Shown one piece after another: positions 24,597-33,573 of a DNA stretch of 42,352 bases. This stretch comes from an uncultured Coriobacteriaceae bacterium. GTDB lineage: Bacteria > Actinomycetota > Coriobacteriia > Coriobacteriales > Atopobiaceae. Under the pieces are notes generated by a model. The model saw only the letters and a program-made list of their open reading frames with translations. It was not told the DNA's origin and searched no databases. Every line of letters starts with the position of its first letter. Positions within the stretch are counted from its first letter, which is position 1. Made by a program: the position numbers and the translations under genes. The stretch covers positions 1 through 42,352 of the forward strand of contig CADCHF010000021.1 in NCBI GenBank assembly GCA_902801175.1. The letters run 5' to 3'.

Positions 24597-25319
24597 ATGG
24601 CAAAGTACGAAGAGCTTGTTGAGCTGCTTAAGGCCGACATAACAAAGGGCACCTATCGCAAGGGCGATCGCCTGCCCACCACGCCGCAGCTTTGCCAGAT
24701 CTACGGAGTGAGCAACACCACCGTCAAGCGGGCCATGGACGAGCTCGAGCTGCAGGGGCTGGTCGCGCGGCGTCGCGGTTCGGGCGTCTACATTAAGGAG
24801 ACAAGCGTTCCCAGCTCGTACGGCACTCGTCAAGGCAGCAGCTCGCAGCAGATGACGGGCTTCTCGACCGAGCACGAGGCCCAAAACCGCAAGGTCGAGA
24901 GCATAGTCCACGACTTCTCGGTGGTAAGGCCCAACGAGTCCATCGCCGAGCAGCTGGCTATGGAGAGCGATGAGTTTGCCTACCACATCTGCCGTGTGCG
25001 ACTGGTGGACGGGCGCCCCATGGTGGTCGAGTACACCCACATGCCCATCAAGCTCATCCCCGACCTAAGGGAGAGCACCCTGCATGCCTCGATATACGCC
25101 TACATCGAGGGGGACCTTGGGCTCAAGATTGGCAGTGCCCATCGCGTGATTAGGGCCGTCATGCCCACACCCGAGGAGCGCGAGTGGCTGCAGATTGGCA
25201 CGGACGAGCCGCTGCTCGAGGTGCGTCAGGTTGCCTACCTCGACGACGGAACGCCCTTTGAGTATTCCGTCAGCCGGCACACCTCGGACTACGAGTTCTA
25301 CAGCATTAGCACGCGATAG
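24597..25319 (+). CDS. GntR/HutC-family transcriptional regulator
   Basis: A 240-residue regulator. The N-terminal winged helix (about residues 1-70) has the GntR pattern KGTYRKGDRLPTTPQLCQIY and SNTTVKRAMDELELQGLVAR. Residues 90-235 form a UTRA ligand domain ending DGTPFEYSVSRHTSDYEF, which in this subfamily binds sugar phosphates. It is divergent from the GH1-IIC operon and probably represses it through the 24405-24424 palindrome. ATG at 24597 has CAGGAG six bases upstream. The open frame extends back to 24228, but that part crosses the promoter and the GH1 gene and is not credible. Confidence 0.92.
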   Translation: MAKYEELVELLKADITKGTYRKGDRLPTTPQLCQIYGVSNTTVKRAMDELELQGLVARRRGSGVYIKETSVPSSYGTRQGSSSQQMTGFSTEHEAQNRKVESIVHDFSVVRPNESIAEQLAMESDEFAYHICRVRLVDGRPMVVEYTHMPIKLIPDLRESTLHASIYAYIEGDLGLKIGSAHRVIRAVMPTPEEREWLQIGTDEPLLEVRQVAYLDDGTPFEYSVSRHTSDYEFYSISTR

Positions 25320-25386
25320 CCGCCGGCTGCTCGGCGGGGCCGGTTAAAACCCCACGCATGGCACACCAAGACAAGGCAGGGCCATC

Positions 25387-26031
25387 ATGACAGCTCCCCT
25401 CGTTACAGACCCAAAGGCACCCTGTATCTGCCTCATCGACTCCCCTGACCATCCGGCCACGCTCGACGAGACAACCGCTGGCCTTACCTGCTCGGTGGTG
25501 CGTGTGGAGGTGAGCGACTGGGGCGATGCGCTCACACCCTGGCCCGCAGCCGCACTCTACCGCGGTGAGCCAGACTATGGTGGCCACGCGCAGGAGACCC
25601 TTTGCTGGCTGCTGCAAGAGGCGCTTCCCGCCGCCGAGCGCGCAGCCGGCATAGACCCGTCTGCACGCGCCATTGCCGGCTACTCGCTGGCGGGACTCTT
25701 CTCGCTCTATGCCTTCTTGCACGAGCCGTCGTTCGCTGCCGCTGGCTGCCTCTCTGGCTCTCTTTGGTACGAGGGTTGGATGCAACATGTACAAGAGACC
25801 CAACTGCCCACGCAGGGCCGCTACGCCTATTTCTCGCTGGGCAAAAAGGAGCGGCGCGCATCGCGGCCGCAGCTCAAGCTGGTACAGGAGAACACAGAGG
25901 CATGCATCGAGCTGCTGTCGGCACGCGGACTTGCCACAGACTACGTCCTGCATCCCGGAGGACACCTCACAGGCATCGACCACAGGATATCGGCGGGGCT
26001 GGTGGCCCTCGACGCCTATCTCACACGTTGA
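25387..26031 (+). CDS. Alpha/beta-hydrolase, putative esterase
   Basis: A 214-residue hydrolase with the nucleophile elbow AGYSLAGL (Ser100) and a C-terminal GGHLTGID histidine near residue 192, the order expected in esterase-D/enterochelin-esterase-like enzymes. The segment following the elbow (LSGSLWYEGW) matches that group. No signal peptide. It starts 67 bases after the GntR stop and may be co-transcribed, so it could remove acyl groups from imported glycosides; that role is inferred. A weak five-pair hairpin (25321-25338) lies in the gap. Confidence 0.8.
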   Translation: MTAPLVTDPKAPCICLIDSPDHPATLDETTAGLTCSVVRVEVSDWGDALTPWPAAALYRGEPDYGGHAQETLCWLLQEALPAAERAAGIDPSARAIAGYSLAGLFSLYAFLHEPSFAAAGCLSGSLWYEGWMQHVQETQLPTQGRYAYFSLGKKERRASRPQLKLVQENTEACIELLSARGLATDYVLHPGGHLTGIDHRISAGLVALDAYLTR

Positions 26032-26067
26032 TTCAAGAGGCCTTGCGACGGCCTTGACCGTACTGCA

Positions 26068-27288
26068 CTAGCCGGCGGCACCATCATCCCCACTCGCGCC
26101 GTCAACATCACCGGCAATGGCGGCCGGCTCCTCGGCAATGCTGGTCACAGGCGTCTCATCGCCCGCAACAGTTGCCTCTTTGGCCTCGCGGCTTCGCATG
26201 TCATCGCCAATCAGCTGATACAGCGAGGCGGCAATGGGCACCGAGAGCAGGATGAAGGGAATGCCGCCCAGCTCGCCGCCAACGGCAACCGCGGCAAGAA
26301 CCCAAATGCCCGGAAGGCCCGTGCTCGAGCCCACCACGCGCGGGAAGACAACGTTTGCGTCAATCTGCTGCAGCACAAGTACGAGCGCCACAAATATCAG
26401 CGCGTCAACCGTGGAGGTGCTAAAGATGAGCAGCGCGCCAATGATTCCTCCCACAAAGGGGCCAACAACAGGAATGATATTTGTGACGCCGACCACCGTG
26501 CCAATGGTGATGGCATAAGGAAGCCTAAAGAGCAGCATGCATGCGATGCACAAAAGGCCAAGGATCATCGACGAGATGCAACGGCCAATGATGAAGCTGC
26601 TAAACGAGTGGTCGAGGACACGACCCACGTAGATCGCCCGCTCGAGCACCTCGTGGCCAAAGTAGGTCTCGACGAGCTTCCCAATCTGCTCGCCCAGGCG
26701 TTCCTTGCTCATAACAATGTAGATGGCCAGAATCGCGCTGAGCATGACCTCAAAGGTCGACGAAAGCGCAGAGGTGATGCCCGTGACCATTGACCCCATG
26801 ACGCCACCCGCGCCACTCATGAGGTAGCTCGAGATCTGCATCTGAATCTTGTCCCAGTCGCTCAGCTGATTGAGCTGCTCGTCGACCATGGTCTCAAGGT
26901 CAAAGTCGCGGAAGACCTCACGGATTGCCTCCACGGCCACAGGGACCTTCTGGCTCATCATGCGCATGCTCTGCATCATCTCGGGCATGATGAAGCGCAG
27001 CAAGAACGCCGCCAGCATGAAGCTGATGGCAATACTGATAATCAGGCTGAGCGGGCGACGAGCGCGACAGATACGCGTGCCGTCCCCCAGCTTGGCAAGC
27101 TTCTGCTCAAAGAAGCTCATGGGGATGTTGACGATGTATGCAATCACACAGCCCAAGATGACCGGCGTCAGAGCGGTAACAAGCGCCACCAGCATTCGCG
27201 AGATGGTGCTCCAGTAATAGATGCCAAGATAGACCGCAAACGCAGCCAAGCCCATACGCACGAGCTCTTCTCGGTTTGGATAGCGCAT
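26068..27288 (-). CDS. AI-2E-family (YhhQ/PerM-type) transporter
   Basis: A 406-residue membrane protein of the AI-2E/PerM family. Early paired helices (GLAAFAVYLGIYYWSTI, LVALVTALTPVILGCVIAYI), a long amphipathic middle region (about 110-180) and a late cluster with VVGVTNIIPVVGPFVGGIIG and GLPGIWVLAAVAVGGELGG are the family landmarks. The C-terminal 50 residues are acidic and disordered-looking. Members export diverse small solutes or Na+; autoinducer-2 transport is only proved for a few. ATG at 27288 is preferred; a TTG at 27303 is an alternative. Convergent with the esterase gene. Confidence 0.9.
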   Translation of the reverse strand: MRYPNREELVRMGLAAFAVYLGIYYWSTISRMLVALVTALTPVILGCVIAYIVNIPMSFFEQKLAKLGDGTRICRARRPLSLIISIAISFMLAAFLLRFIMPEMMQSMRMMSQKVPVAVEAIREVFRDFDLETMVDEQLNQLSDWDKIQMQISSYLMSGAGGVMGSMVTGITSALSSTFEVMLSAILAIYIVMSKERLGEQIGKLVETYFGHEVLERAIYVGRVLDHSFSSFIIGRCISSMILGLLCIACMLLFRLPYAITIGTVVGVTNIIPVVGPFVGGIIGALLIFSTSTVDALIFVALVLVLQQIDANVVFPRVVGSSTGLPGIWVLAAVAVGGELGGIPFILLSVPIAASLYQLIGDDMRSREAKEATVAGDETPVTSIAEEPAAIAGDVDGASGDDGAAG

Positions 27289-27457
27289 TTGTTCACCGCC
27301 CAAAACATCGACAGACAGAGCTAGCTTAGCACGCCACGCATGAGCTGAAAGTTAAGGCACAGTGAGTGGCGGCATCTTGGCTTGTTTGTAAGGTTGGCGC
27401 CCACACGGCTCACCTGCGGAATTCTTCGCAAGGGGGCGTGTGGGGGCTAACTGGTGC

Positions 27458-28975
27458 CTAGCCGTCAGAGCGGGCAAAGGCGTTGCGCATGCCCATGCTT
27501 GCGGCATGAAGAACCTTTGCGAGCAGGGAGTCGGTCTCGGCGCGCACGTCACTCGCCATACGCTCGTTTGCCTCGGCAAGCACCGCAGAGCGAGCGTCGA
27601 GCGGCGCCTCGGCTGCGAGCTTGTCGGTCTTTGCGAGCATGGCATGGCCAAGCGCGCCGACCTTCATCTGATATCGCTCGACATCGGCGACCGTCGCGCC
27701 ATACTGAGCGTCGGCCAAGGCCGCAATCAGGCGGTTGGCCCAGTAGAAGTTCTCCGTCGACACGGTCTCGCCCGTGCTGGTAAAGTAGACCGGCATGTCG
27801 TCCACGCTGGGATAGAGCGCCACCAGGGCATTGAACGCATTGGAGCCAAAGGCCATCCACTGCACCGCTCGACAACCTGACGGAGCATACGGCCGCAGCT
27901 GAAGCACCGCAAGCTGGCTGTTGCGATTGATGCCAATGGGCCTGTAGCGCTTGCGCGACTCAGCGGTACCCTTGCCGCCATAGCAGTCGTAGGGCGTGCC
28001 CTGATAGTGGAGGGAGAGCACATGCTTCACGTCCTCGATGGTCACAAGGCGCTCGGGGCGCTGCGACCAGGGGATGTCGTCGCTCTCGGGGCCAAAGTCT
28101 GCCTCCGGACCCTCCCACACAAAGGTGCGCGGGTTGAGGTAGCGCTGAATCGACCACGAGCGAGGCGTGTTGTACACATGGTCGGCATCGCTCGCACTGC
28201 CAAAGGCCTCGCGAGGATTGAAGATGGATGCGCACTCACCGCGCTTGATGGTGAGGTCAAGATGGTTCTCGGCCATCCATTCGCGCAGGTCAGGGCTGCA
28301 AAGATGCTCGAGTCCCTCCCCCTCGGCGTCGTCGAGGTCAAACGAGTCGATCCCGAGCTGGTTGGGCATGGTCACATAGCTGTCGTCAGGCACCCTGCGA
28401 GCAATCCAGTGATGGCCGCCAATGGTCTCGAGCCACCAGATCTCGTCGAGGTCAGAGAAAGCGATGCCGTTCATCTCGTAGGTGCCGTAACGCTGCAGCA
28501 GCCCGCCCAGGCGCAGCACGCCCTCGCGGGCAGAGCTGATGTAGGGCAGCACGAGCGTGACCATGTCCTCCTCGCCAATGCCACCGGGAACCTCGGGGGC
28601 GTAGCCCTCCTCCCCCGGCTTGCCCACGGCCTTCTGCAGGTCAACAAGGGGGTCTGCCCCAAGCACGCGCTCATTTGAGGTGAGGGTCTCGGTTGCCGAC
28701 ATGGCAACGTCGCTCTCGTTGACACCCGCCGAGGCCCAGATGCCCTCGTTGTCGAGCGCGTTGGGCACCGAGCTGTAGCGCTGCGGCTCAAGGTCGGAGA
28801 GGTCAATGGTCAGGTGCGAGATTACGCTCGTGTAGCTGCGCGGCTGGTCTTGTGGGAGCACCTGCTGCAGACGCTTGGGAGTAAACTCCCCGTTTGCCGA
28901 GTCCTCGTTACGCGCAATGATGGTCGAGCCATCGTAGCTGGCCTTTTTGCCAACAAGAATGGTTGTGCAGGGCAT
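27458..28975 (-). CDS. C69-family dipeptidase (PepD-like)
   Basis: A 505-residue Ntn-hydrolase of peptidase family C69. The nucleophile is Cys3 in [13 protein letters not shown], exposed after removal of the first residues or usable close to the N-terminus as in the family. NEDSANGEF near residues 22-30 and [15 protein letters not shown] near 104-118 are family signatures. It cleaves dipeptides, contributing to peptide use by an amino-acid-fermenting anaerobe. ATG at 28975 follows AAAGGAGC; the open frame runs on to 29137 but overlaps the divergent msrA region. Monocistronic. A stem-forming sequence with arms near 27398-27408 and 27437-27447 may end the transcript. Confidence 0.93.
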   Translation of the reverse strand: MPCTTILVGKKASYDGSTIIARNEDSANGEFTPKRLQQVLPQDQPRSYTSVISHLTIDLSDLEPQRYSSVPNALDNEGIWASAGVNESDVAMSATETLTSNERVLGADPLVDLQKAVGKPGEEGYAPEVPGGIGEEDMVTLVLPYISSAREGVLRLGGLLQRYGTYEMNGIAFSDLDEIWWLETIGGHHWIARRVPDDSYVTMPNQLGIDSFDLDDAEGEGLEHLCSPDLREWMAENHLDLTIKRGECASIFNPREAFGSASDADHVYNTPRSWSIQRYLNPRTFVWEGPEADFGPESDDIPWSQRPERLVTIEDVKHVLSLHYQGTPYDCYGGKGTAESRKRYRPIGINRNSQLAVLQLRPYAPSGCRAVQWMAFGSNAFNALVALYPSVDDMPVYFTSTGETVSTENFYWANRLIAALADAQYGATVADVERYQMKVGALGHAMLAKTDKLAAEAPLDARSAVLAEANERMASDVRAETDSLLAKVLHAASMGMRNAFARSDG

Positions 28976-29015
28976 GGGCGCTCCTTTTGGATATGAGTAA
29001 TTGCGATAGTGTTTA

Positions 29016-29027
29016 TGCAATATTGCA
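29016..29027. promoter_or_regulatory. Perfect 12-bp palindrome between the C69 dipeptidase and msrA
   Basis: TGCAATATTGCA is self-complementary and sits in the short A/T-rich gap between two divergent genes. It is a candidate operator; the factor is unknown. Confidence 0.35.
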
Positions 29028-29139
29028 CTATAGCTTAGCCACGGTTTACTTCCTGCCGCGGCACACAAAAGACAGCACTGCCTGCCCATTGGAGACAGGG
29101 TAGAATGGCTCTCATGACAATACGAGAACAGGAGCAATC

Positions 29140-29631
29140 ATGAAGACCATCTACCTTGCCGGCGGATGCTTTTGGGGAGTCGAGGAGTACTTCTCGCGCA
29201 TTCCAGGTGTAACAAACACGCAGGTAGGATACGCAAACGGACACACAAGCGACCCAAGCTACCAAGACGTGTGCACCGATACCACAGGTCATGCCGAGAC
29301 GGTGCGCGTGGACTTTGACCCAGCCAAGGTGAGCCTGCAGACCATCCTCGAGCACTACTTCATGATCATTGACCCGCTCTCCCTCAACAAGCAGGGCAAC
29401 GACCGCGGCACTCAATACCGCACGGGCGTCTATTACGTGGACGAGGACTCCCACGAGGTGGCCCGCGAGGTCTTTGCCGCCGAGCAGCTTCGTTACCACG
29501 AGCCAATGCTCGTTGAACTTGAGCCTTTGACCTGCTTCTTTGCAGCCGAGGAATACCACCAGGACTATCTCAAGAAGAATCCCGGTGGCTACTGCCACGT
29601 GCGCTTTGACTCGCTCGCCGACCTCGTATAG
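29140..29631 (+). CDS. msrA: Peptide methionine sulfoxide reductase MsrA
   Basis: A 163-residue MsrA, reducing the S-epimer of methionine sulfoxide. The catalytic cysteine is Cys10 in GGCFWGVEEYF. The YANGHTSDPSYQDVCT and GHAETVRVDFDP blocks follow in order, and the C-terminal AAEEYHQDYL and PGGYCH carry the family's usual recycling cysteine. No MsrB domain is fused. ACAGGAGC precedes the ATG. It is divergent from the dipeptidase gene and ends at a strong terminator. Assignment is secure. Confidence 0.97.
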   Translation: MKTIYLAGGCFWGVEEYFSRIPGVTNTQVGYANGHTSDPSYQDVCTDTTGHAETVRVDFDPAKVSLQTILEHYFMIIDPLSLNKQGNDRGTQYRTGVYYVDEDSHEVAREVFAAEQLRYHEPMLVELEPLTCFFAAEEYHQDYLKKNPGGYCHVRFDSLADLV

Positions 29632-29689
29632 GCCGAGCAACAAGGGCGCACTGGTCACCCACCACGACAAAGATGGCCACATAGCAGCC

Positions 29690-29725
29690 AAGGTAGCCTC
29701 GCATTGCCGGGGCTACCTTCTTGTT
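29690..29725 (+). terminator. Terminator of msrA
   Basis: AAGGTAGCC (29690-29698) pairs perfectly with GGCTACCTT (29711-29719), followed by CTTGTTT. Confidence 0.75.
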
Positions 29726-29804
29726 TAGCGCGCGTAAGGCACCCATTCCTGGCACATTTCAAACGGCTGCATGAAGGCGAGTCCTCGCAACGTCTCATCC
29801 AAGA

Positions 29805-29850
29805 TTAATCTTTGCCCAAGCTCGGCTTAATCTTTGTCGCGCATCATACT
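29805..29850 (+). promoter_or_regulatory. TTAATCTTTG direct repeats with a 22-base period and -10-like CATACT
   Basis: TTAATCTTTG occurs at 29805-29814 and 29827-29836, exactly two helical turns apart. A CATACT -10-like hexamer is at 29845-29850, so the second box would overlap the -35 region. This is the layout of OmpR/PhoB-type activator sites, and the operon downstream encodes winged-helix proteins of that class. Confidence 0.45.
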
Positions 29851-29899
29851 GGTCAACGAAAAGCGACGGGCAAAGCACAGCCCGAAAGGAGTGTTGATC

Positions 29900-30445
29900 A
29901 TGGACATGCTCGAGAAGGTTGAACTGGTTCGCGAGAAGACCGGCGTTAGCTATCAGGACGCACGCGACGCACTCGAGGCCAACAACAACGACGTCCTCGA
30001 CGCAATCATTTGGCTGGAGGGCCAAGGCAAGACCGAGACCCGCACCGCCAGCTACGAGACCGGAAGCACCACGACCACCAAGATGAGCTCCCCCGAGATG
30101 GTCGAGGCGCAGCAGGAGTACCACAAGTCCAGCAAGCGCACCAAGTTTGGCGAGATCTGGTCAAACTTTTGCCAGGAGGTCAAGCGCATCTTCCGCGCCG
30201 GCCTGGACATGACCTTCATCGCCGAGCGCAAGGGCGAGCGCGTACTGGCAATCCCACTGCTCTTTGTGGTCATTGGCATCCTGTGCTGGGGCGCTGCCCT
30301 CTGGCTGCTCATCCTTGGCCTGTTCTTTGGCTTCCGCTACCGCGTTGAGGGCGCCAGCCCGCTGACCATCGATGTCAACGACGCCATGAACAAGGTCGCC
30401 GACGCAGCCGAGAGCATCAAAGACGACTTCACCAAGGACGAGTAA
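29900..30445 (+). CDS. DUF4342-type protein with UBA-like N-terminus and membrane segment
   Basis: A 181-residue protein. Residues 1-45 resemble a UBA/TS-N helical domain (VRREKTGVSYQDARDALE-like order, with VSYQDARDALEANNNDVLDA visible). A Ser/Thr-rich linker follows, then a DUF4342-like region (about 85-150) whose hydrophobic LAIPLLFVVIGILCWGAALW and following residues form one or two membrane passes. The C-terminus is acidic. Function unknown in the family. GAAAGGAG precedes the ATG. The next gene begins four bases after its stop, so the two are likely translated together. Confidence 0.82.
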   Translation: MDMLEKVELVREKTGVSYQDARDALEANNNDVLDAIIWLEGQGKTETRTASYETGSTTTTKMSSPEMVEAQQEYHKSSKRTKFGEIWSNFCQEVKRIFRAGLDMTFIAERKGERVLAIPLLFVVIGILCWGAALWLLILGLFFGFRYRVEGASPLTIDVNDAMNKVADAAESIKDDFTKDE

Positions 30446-30449
30446 CGCC

Positions 30450-30794
30450 ATGCCAGCTCAGCCACTGCTCCTCGCATTTGGCCCGCTCACCATTGACCTC
30501 TGCGCCGCTCGAGTCACCAAGAGAGGCGCAGAGGTCCCTCTCTCATCGGTCGAGTACCGACTTCTGCTCTTGTTTGCAACCAATCAGAACCGCATCGTAA
30601 CCCGGCCGATGATGTGCGAGGCCCTGTGGGACAAGGCCGATGCCTTCATTGAGGAAAACACGCTCTACGTGTATATGCGGCGGTTGCGCGAGAAGATCGA
30701 GGACGACCCCGCGCACCCGAGCATCATCACGACCGTTCGCGGCAAGGGATACCGCGGGCACGCGCTTGCGCCCGCAATTGCCGTCACTGCATGA
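30450..30794 (+). CDS. Stand-alone OmpR/PhoB-type winged-helix DNA-binding protein
   Basis: A 114-residue protein consisting only of a Trans_reg_C effector domain. The recognition helix region ENTLYVYMRRLREKIEDD and the wing TTVRGKGYRGH are clear; the alpha-loop part reads VEYRLLLLFATNQNRIVTRP. There is no receiver domain and no membrane segment. It is four bases after the DUF4342 gene and about 80 bases before a full response regulator of the same fold. It might compete with or partner that regulator, or take its signal from the DUF4342 membrane protein; this is inference. Confidence 0.88.
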   Translation: MPAQPLLLAFGPLTIDLCAARVTKRGAEVPLSSVEYRLLLLFATNQNRIVTRPMMCEALWDKADAFIEENTLYVYMRRLREKIEDDPAHPSIITTVRGKGYRGHALAPAIAVTA

Positions 30795-30871
30795 CCATCC
30801 GGTAGAGGCATGGCAAAATGGTGCTGTAGTCGTGCGCCAGTCCAGCGCATCCACCAACGTTAGGGGAAACC

Positions 30872-31576
30872 ATGGCCCGCATATTGATCGTTGAGGACGA
30901 GGCAAAGATCGCCCGCTTCGTTGAGCTCGAGCTCACTCATGAGGGCTATGAGGTCGACAAGGCCGAAGATGGTCGCACAGGCGTAGAGATGGCGCTCGGC
31001 AACGCCTATGACCTCATTTTGCTTGACGTGCTGCTGCCCCAGCTCAATGGCATGGAGGTGCTGCGGCGCGTGCGCCGCGAGAGCGACGTTCCGGTCATCA
31101 TGCTCACTGCTCGCGATGCGGTAATGGACAAGGTGGCTGGTCTCGACGCCGGAGCCGACGACTACATCACCAAGCCCTTTGCCATAGAGGAGCTGCTGGC
31201 GCGCATCCGCGTGGCGCTCAAGCGTCGCGAGGCAACGGACATGCACGAGGAGCACGCGCAGCCCGAGCCAGACCACCACGTGCTCACCATCGACCGCGTC
31301 TCGCTCGATGTCGAGCGTCACGAGGTCAAGGTCGATCAGGACCCCATCGAGCTCACCAACCGCGAGTTTGAGGTGCTCAAGGCCCTCATGGAAAACCGCA
31401 ACGTGGTCATGACGCGCGACAAGCTCGTGCAGCTGGCCTGCGGCTACGACTTTGTGGGAGAGACGAACATCATCGACGTCTACATTCGCCATCTGCGCTC
31501 AAAGATTGACGATGCCTACAACTTCAAATTCATCACCACCGTACGAGGAGTGGGCTATGTCATCCGAAAGGACTAG
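30872..31576 (+). CDS. OmpR-family response regulator
   Basis: A 234-residue two-component regulator. The receiver (residues 1-120) has the acidic pocket VEDE (8-11), phospho-acceptor Asp52 (LLDVLLP), Thr in MLTARD and Lys in ITKPF. The C-terminal winged helix (about 135-234) has ELTNREFEVLKALMENR and the DVYIRHLRSKID recognition helix. It is phosphorylated by the kinase whose gene overlaps its 3' end by 20 bases. GTTAGGGGAAACC precedes the ATG. Target genes unknown; the nearby TTAATCTTTG repeats are candidates. Confidence 0.96.
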   Translation: MARILIVEDEAKIARFVELELTHEGYEVDKAEDGRTGVEMALGNAYDLILLDVLLPQLNGMEVLRRVRRESDVPVIMLTARDAVMDKVAGLDAGADDYITKPFAIEELLARIRVALKRREATDMHEEHAQPEPDHHVLTIDRVSLDVERHEVKVDQDPIELTNREFEVLKALMENRNVVMTRDKLVQLACGYDFVGETNIIDVYIRHLRSKIDDAYNFKFITTVRGVGYVIRKD

Positions 31577-32921
31577 CGACACGCCACCGAGCGCCCGCAC
31601 CATCACGCTCTCAGTGGGCAACCGCCCCACGGCCTCCATTGCCCGCTCCATCAGCTGGGGCTTCACCTGGCGCAAGTTTGTGCACTGGCTCTTGGAGGAC
31701 GTTCTGGTGCTGTCGCTTCTGATCTGCGCCTTTGTGTGGCACTGCACGGCAACGCTGCCCGCCGCGGCGGCAGACGGCATCACCGACAACGTGCTCGGAA
31801 CGCCCATTGTCAACCCTGCCCACTGCGTGTTCACCGGCACCGGGACCAACATCTCAACGTGGAAGTTCACCATTCACGGGAGCGACGGGATAGAGTACAC
31901 GACCATGGTGGAACCCTACCTGCTGCTTCTCTTCCCGCCAGCAGCCTTTCTGCTCTTTTGCCAAGCGCTCGACCTGCTCGACTTTTTCAGCGACACCCGG
32001 CGCGTGCGCCGTACGCTCCAGCCGCTGAACGACCTTGCTGTGGCTGCCGAGGCCATAGGTCAGGTGACAGCCGCAACCGATCCCATGGGCGCCGACAAGA
32101 TGGCGACCCTCGAAGAGGCCATCGAGCGTGCGACCGTCGACTCCCCCACCGTTGCCACGGGTGACAAGGATCTGCGCAGCATCGAGGTCGCCCTCAATGG
32201 GCTCCTTCGCCAGATGCAGGAGGCAAAGCTGCAGCAGATGCGCTTTGTGTCGGACGCCAGCCACGAGCTGCGCACGCCCATCGCGGTCATCCAAGGCTAC
32301 GTGAACATGCTTGACCGCTGGGGCAAGACCGACGAGAGCGTGCTCGACGAGTCCATCGAGGCACTCAAGGCCGAGTCCGACCACATGCAGGAACTGGTTG
32401 AGGCACTGCTCTTCTTGGCGCGCGGCGACTCGGGACGCAACACCCTCAACCACGTAGATGTCAACATGGCCCAGGTCGTGCACGAGGTCTGGGAAGAGTC
32501 GTGCATGATCGACGAGACGCACAGGTACGAGTGCCCGCTCGACGAGGCCTCGTTGCTCGACCAGACGCTGGTGACCGTGGGCGACCTTGGCATGCTCAAG
32601 CAGTCGCTGCGCATCATAGTGCAGAACGCGCAAAAGTACTCGGCCGAGAACACAACCATCACCCTTGACGCACGGCGCATGGGAAACGACGTGTGCTACC
32701 TGGTGCAGGACGAGGGCATTGGCATGAGCGAGCAGGATGTGCGCCACATCTTTGAGCGCTTCTATCGCGCGGACGGCGCCCGCGATGGCAGGTCGGAGGG
32801 CTCTGGCCTTGGCCTCTCAATAGCCAAGTGGATCGTTGACGCGCACGAGGGAACCATCGAGGTGATAAGCCACGAGGGCGTGGGGACTCGCTTTGTGGTG
32901 CATCTCCCGGCAAAGCAGTGA
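31557..32921 (+). CDS. Sensor histidine kinase
   Basis: A 454-residue membrane kinase. Two hydrophobic segments (about 44-61, LEDVLVLSLLICAFVW, and about 120-137, PYLLLLFPPAAFLLFCQ) enclose an extracytoplasmic loop of roughly 58 residues with two cysteines (Cys63, Cys90). HisKA follows, with phospho-acceptor His236 in SDASHELRTP, then HATPase_c with the N box VQNAQKYS, G1 DEGIGM and G2 GSGLGLSIAK. A HAMP is not obvious, but residues 145-225 form a long helical linker. GAGGAG inside the regulator gene provides its ribosome site. Signal unknown. Confidence 0.95.
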   Translation: MSSERTSDTPPSARTITLSVGNRPTASIARSISWGFTWRKFVHWLLEDVLVLSLLICAFVWHCTATLPAAAADGITDNVLGTPIVNPAHCVFTGTGTNISTWKFTIHGSDGIEYTTMVEPYLLLLFPPAAFLLFCQALDLLDFFSDTRRVRRTLQPLNDLAVAAEAIGQVTAATDPMGADKMATLEEAIERATVDSPTVATGDKDLRSIEVALNGLLRQMQEAKLQQMRFVSDASHELRTPIAVIQGYVNMLDRWGKTDESVLDESIEALKAESDHMQELVEALLFLARGDSGRNTLNHVDVNMAQVVHEVWEESCMIDETHRYECPLDEASLLDQTLVTVGDLGMLKQSLRIIVQNAQKYSAENTTITLDARRMGNDVCYLVQDEGIGMSEQDVRHIFERFYRADGARDGRSEGSGLGLSIAKWIVDAHEGTIEVISHEGVGTRFVVHLPAKQ

Positions 32922-32959
32922 GTCCGCAACAGCACCCCGCCTATCAACGAAGGCATCAG

Positions 32960-32988
32960 AAGGCCTGCCAGCGCAGGTCTTCTTGCTG
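32960..32988 (+). terminator. Terminator of the two-component operon
   Basis: AAGGCCTGC-cagc-GCAGGTCTT (stem 32960-32981, one mismatch) is followed by CTTCTTG. An outer GGCATCA/TGATGCC stem (32952-32958 with 32989-32995) encloses it. Confidence 0.7.
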
Positions 32989-33065
32989 TGATGCCCCCAC
33001 ACACCCCAAGTCTCGCACTGTGAAGTGCGGCATAATAGACGGGTACATTCTTCGTTTGGAGTTTC

Positions 33066-33560
33066 ATGTCCCCTGCCCGCGCGCCCATTGACCCGACCCT
33101 CACCCCGCGTCAGCTCATAGAGCTGCATTGCAAAGACATTCTTTCGTCCCCCGGCATGGTGGTCGAGTCACAATGCATCCAGCATGGCACCACGTCGGTG
33201 CTGGAGCATTCAATATCGGTCACAGCCCTCACGCTCACAGTGGCAACCAAGCTTCGCATCCCCGTTGACCAGCGCGTTCTTGCGCGTGGCGCTCTCCTGC
33301 ACGACTATTTCCTCTATGATTGGCATAACCCCGACCCTTGGCACAAGGTACACGGGTTTCGTCATCCCTTCATTGCCTGCAAGAACGCCGTCCGCGACTT
33401 TGGCGTGACACCCCACGAGCAGGCAATGATTCGCACGCACATGTTTCCCCTGGTACCGATTCCACCCGCCTCGCGCGAGGCGGCACTGCTCTGCCTGGTC
33501 GACAAGATCGTCGCCACCAAAGAGACCATCGACGGATTCAGGCAACGTATCGCAAAGTAA
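33066..33560 (+). CDS. HD-domain phosphohydrolase-like protein
   Basis: A 164-residue HD-superfamily protein. The metal motif appears as H48 in VLEHSISVT and the HD pair in GALLHDYFLYDWH (about residues 75-87), with further histidines HKVHGFRHP and a late Asp in LCLVDKI. HD proteins of this size hydrolyse phosphate esters of nucleotides or related compounds. The gene is 13 bases upstream of a CmpB-like membrane protein, a pairing seen often in Firmicutes and Actinobacteria, hinting at a shared, undefined task. TTGGAG precedes the ATG. Substrate unknown. Confidence 0.88.
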   Translation: MSPARAPIDPTLTPRQLIELHCKDILSSPGMVVESQCIQHGTTSVLEHSISVTALTLTVATKLRIPVDQRVLARGALLHDYFLYDWHNPDPWHKVHGFRHPFIACKNAVRDFGVTPHEQAMIRTHMFPLVPIPPASREAALLCLVDKIVATKETIDGFRQRIAK

Positions 33561-33573
33561 AGGACAAACGGCC

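Noticed and set aside
27397..27448. Terminator after the C69 dipeptidase
   Set aside because: Arms match with gaps and mismatches and there is no clear U-tract; mentioned only in the gene entry.
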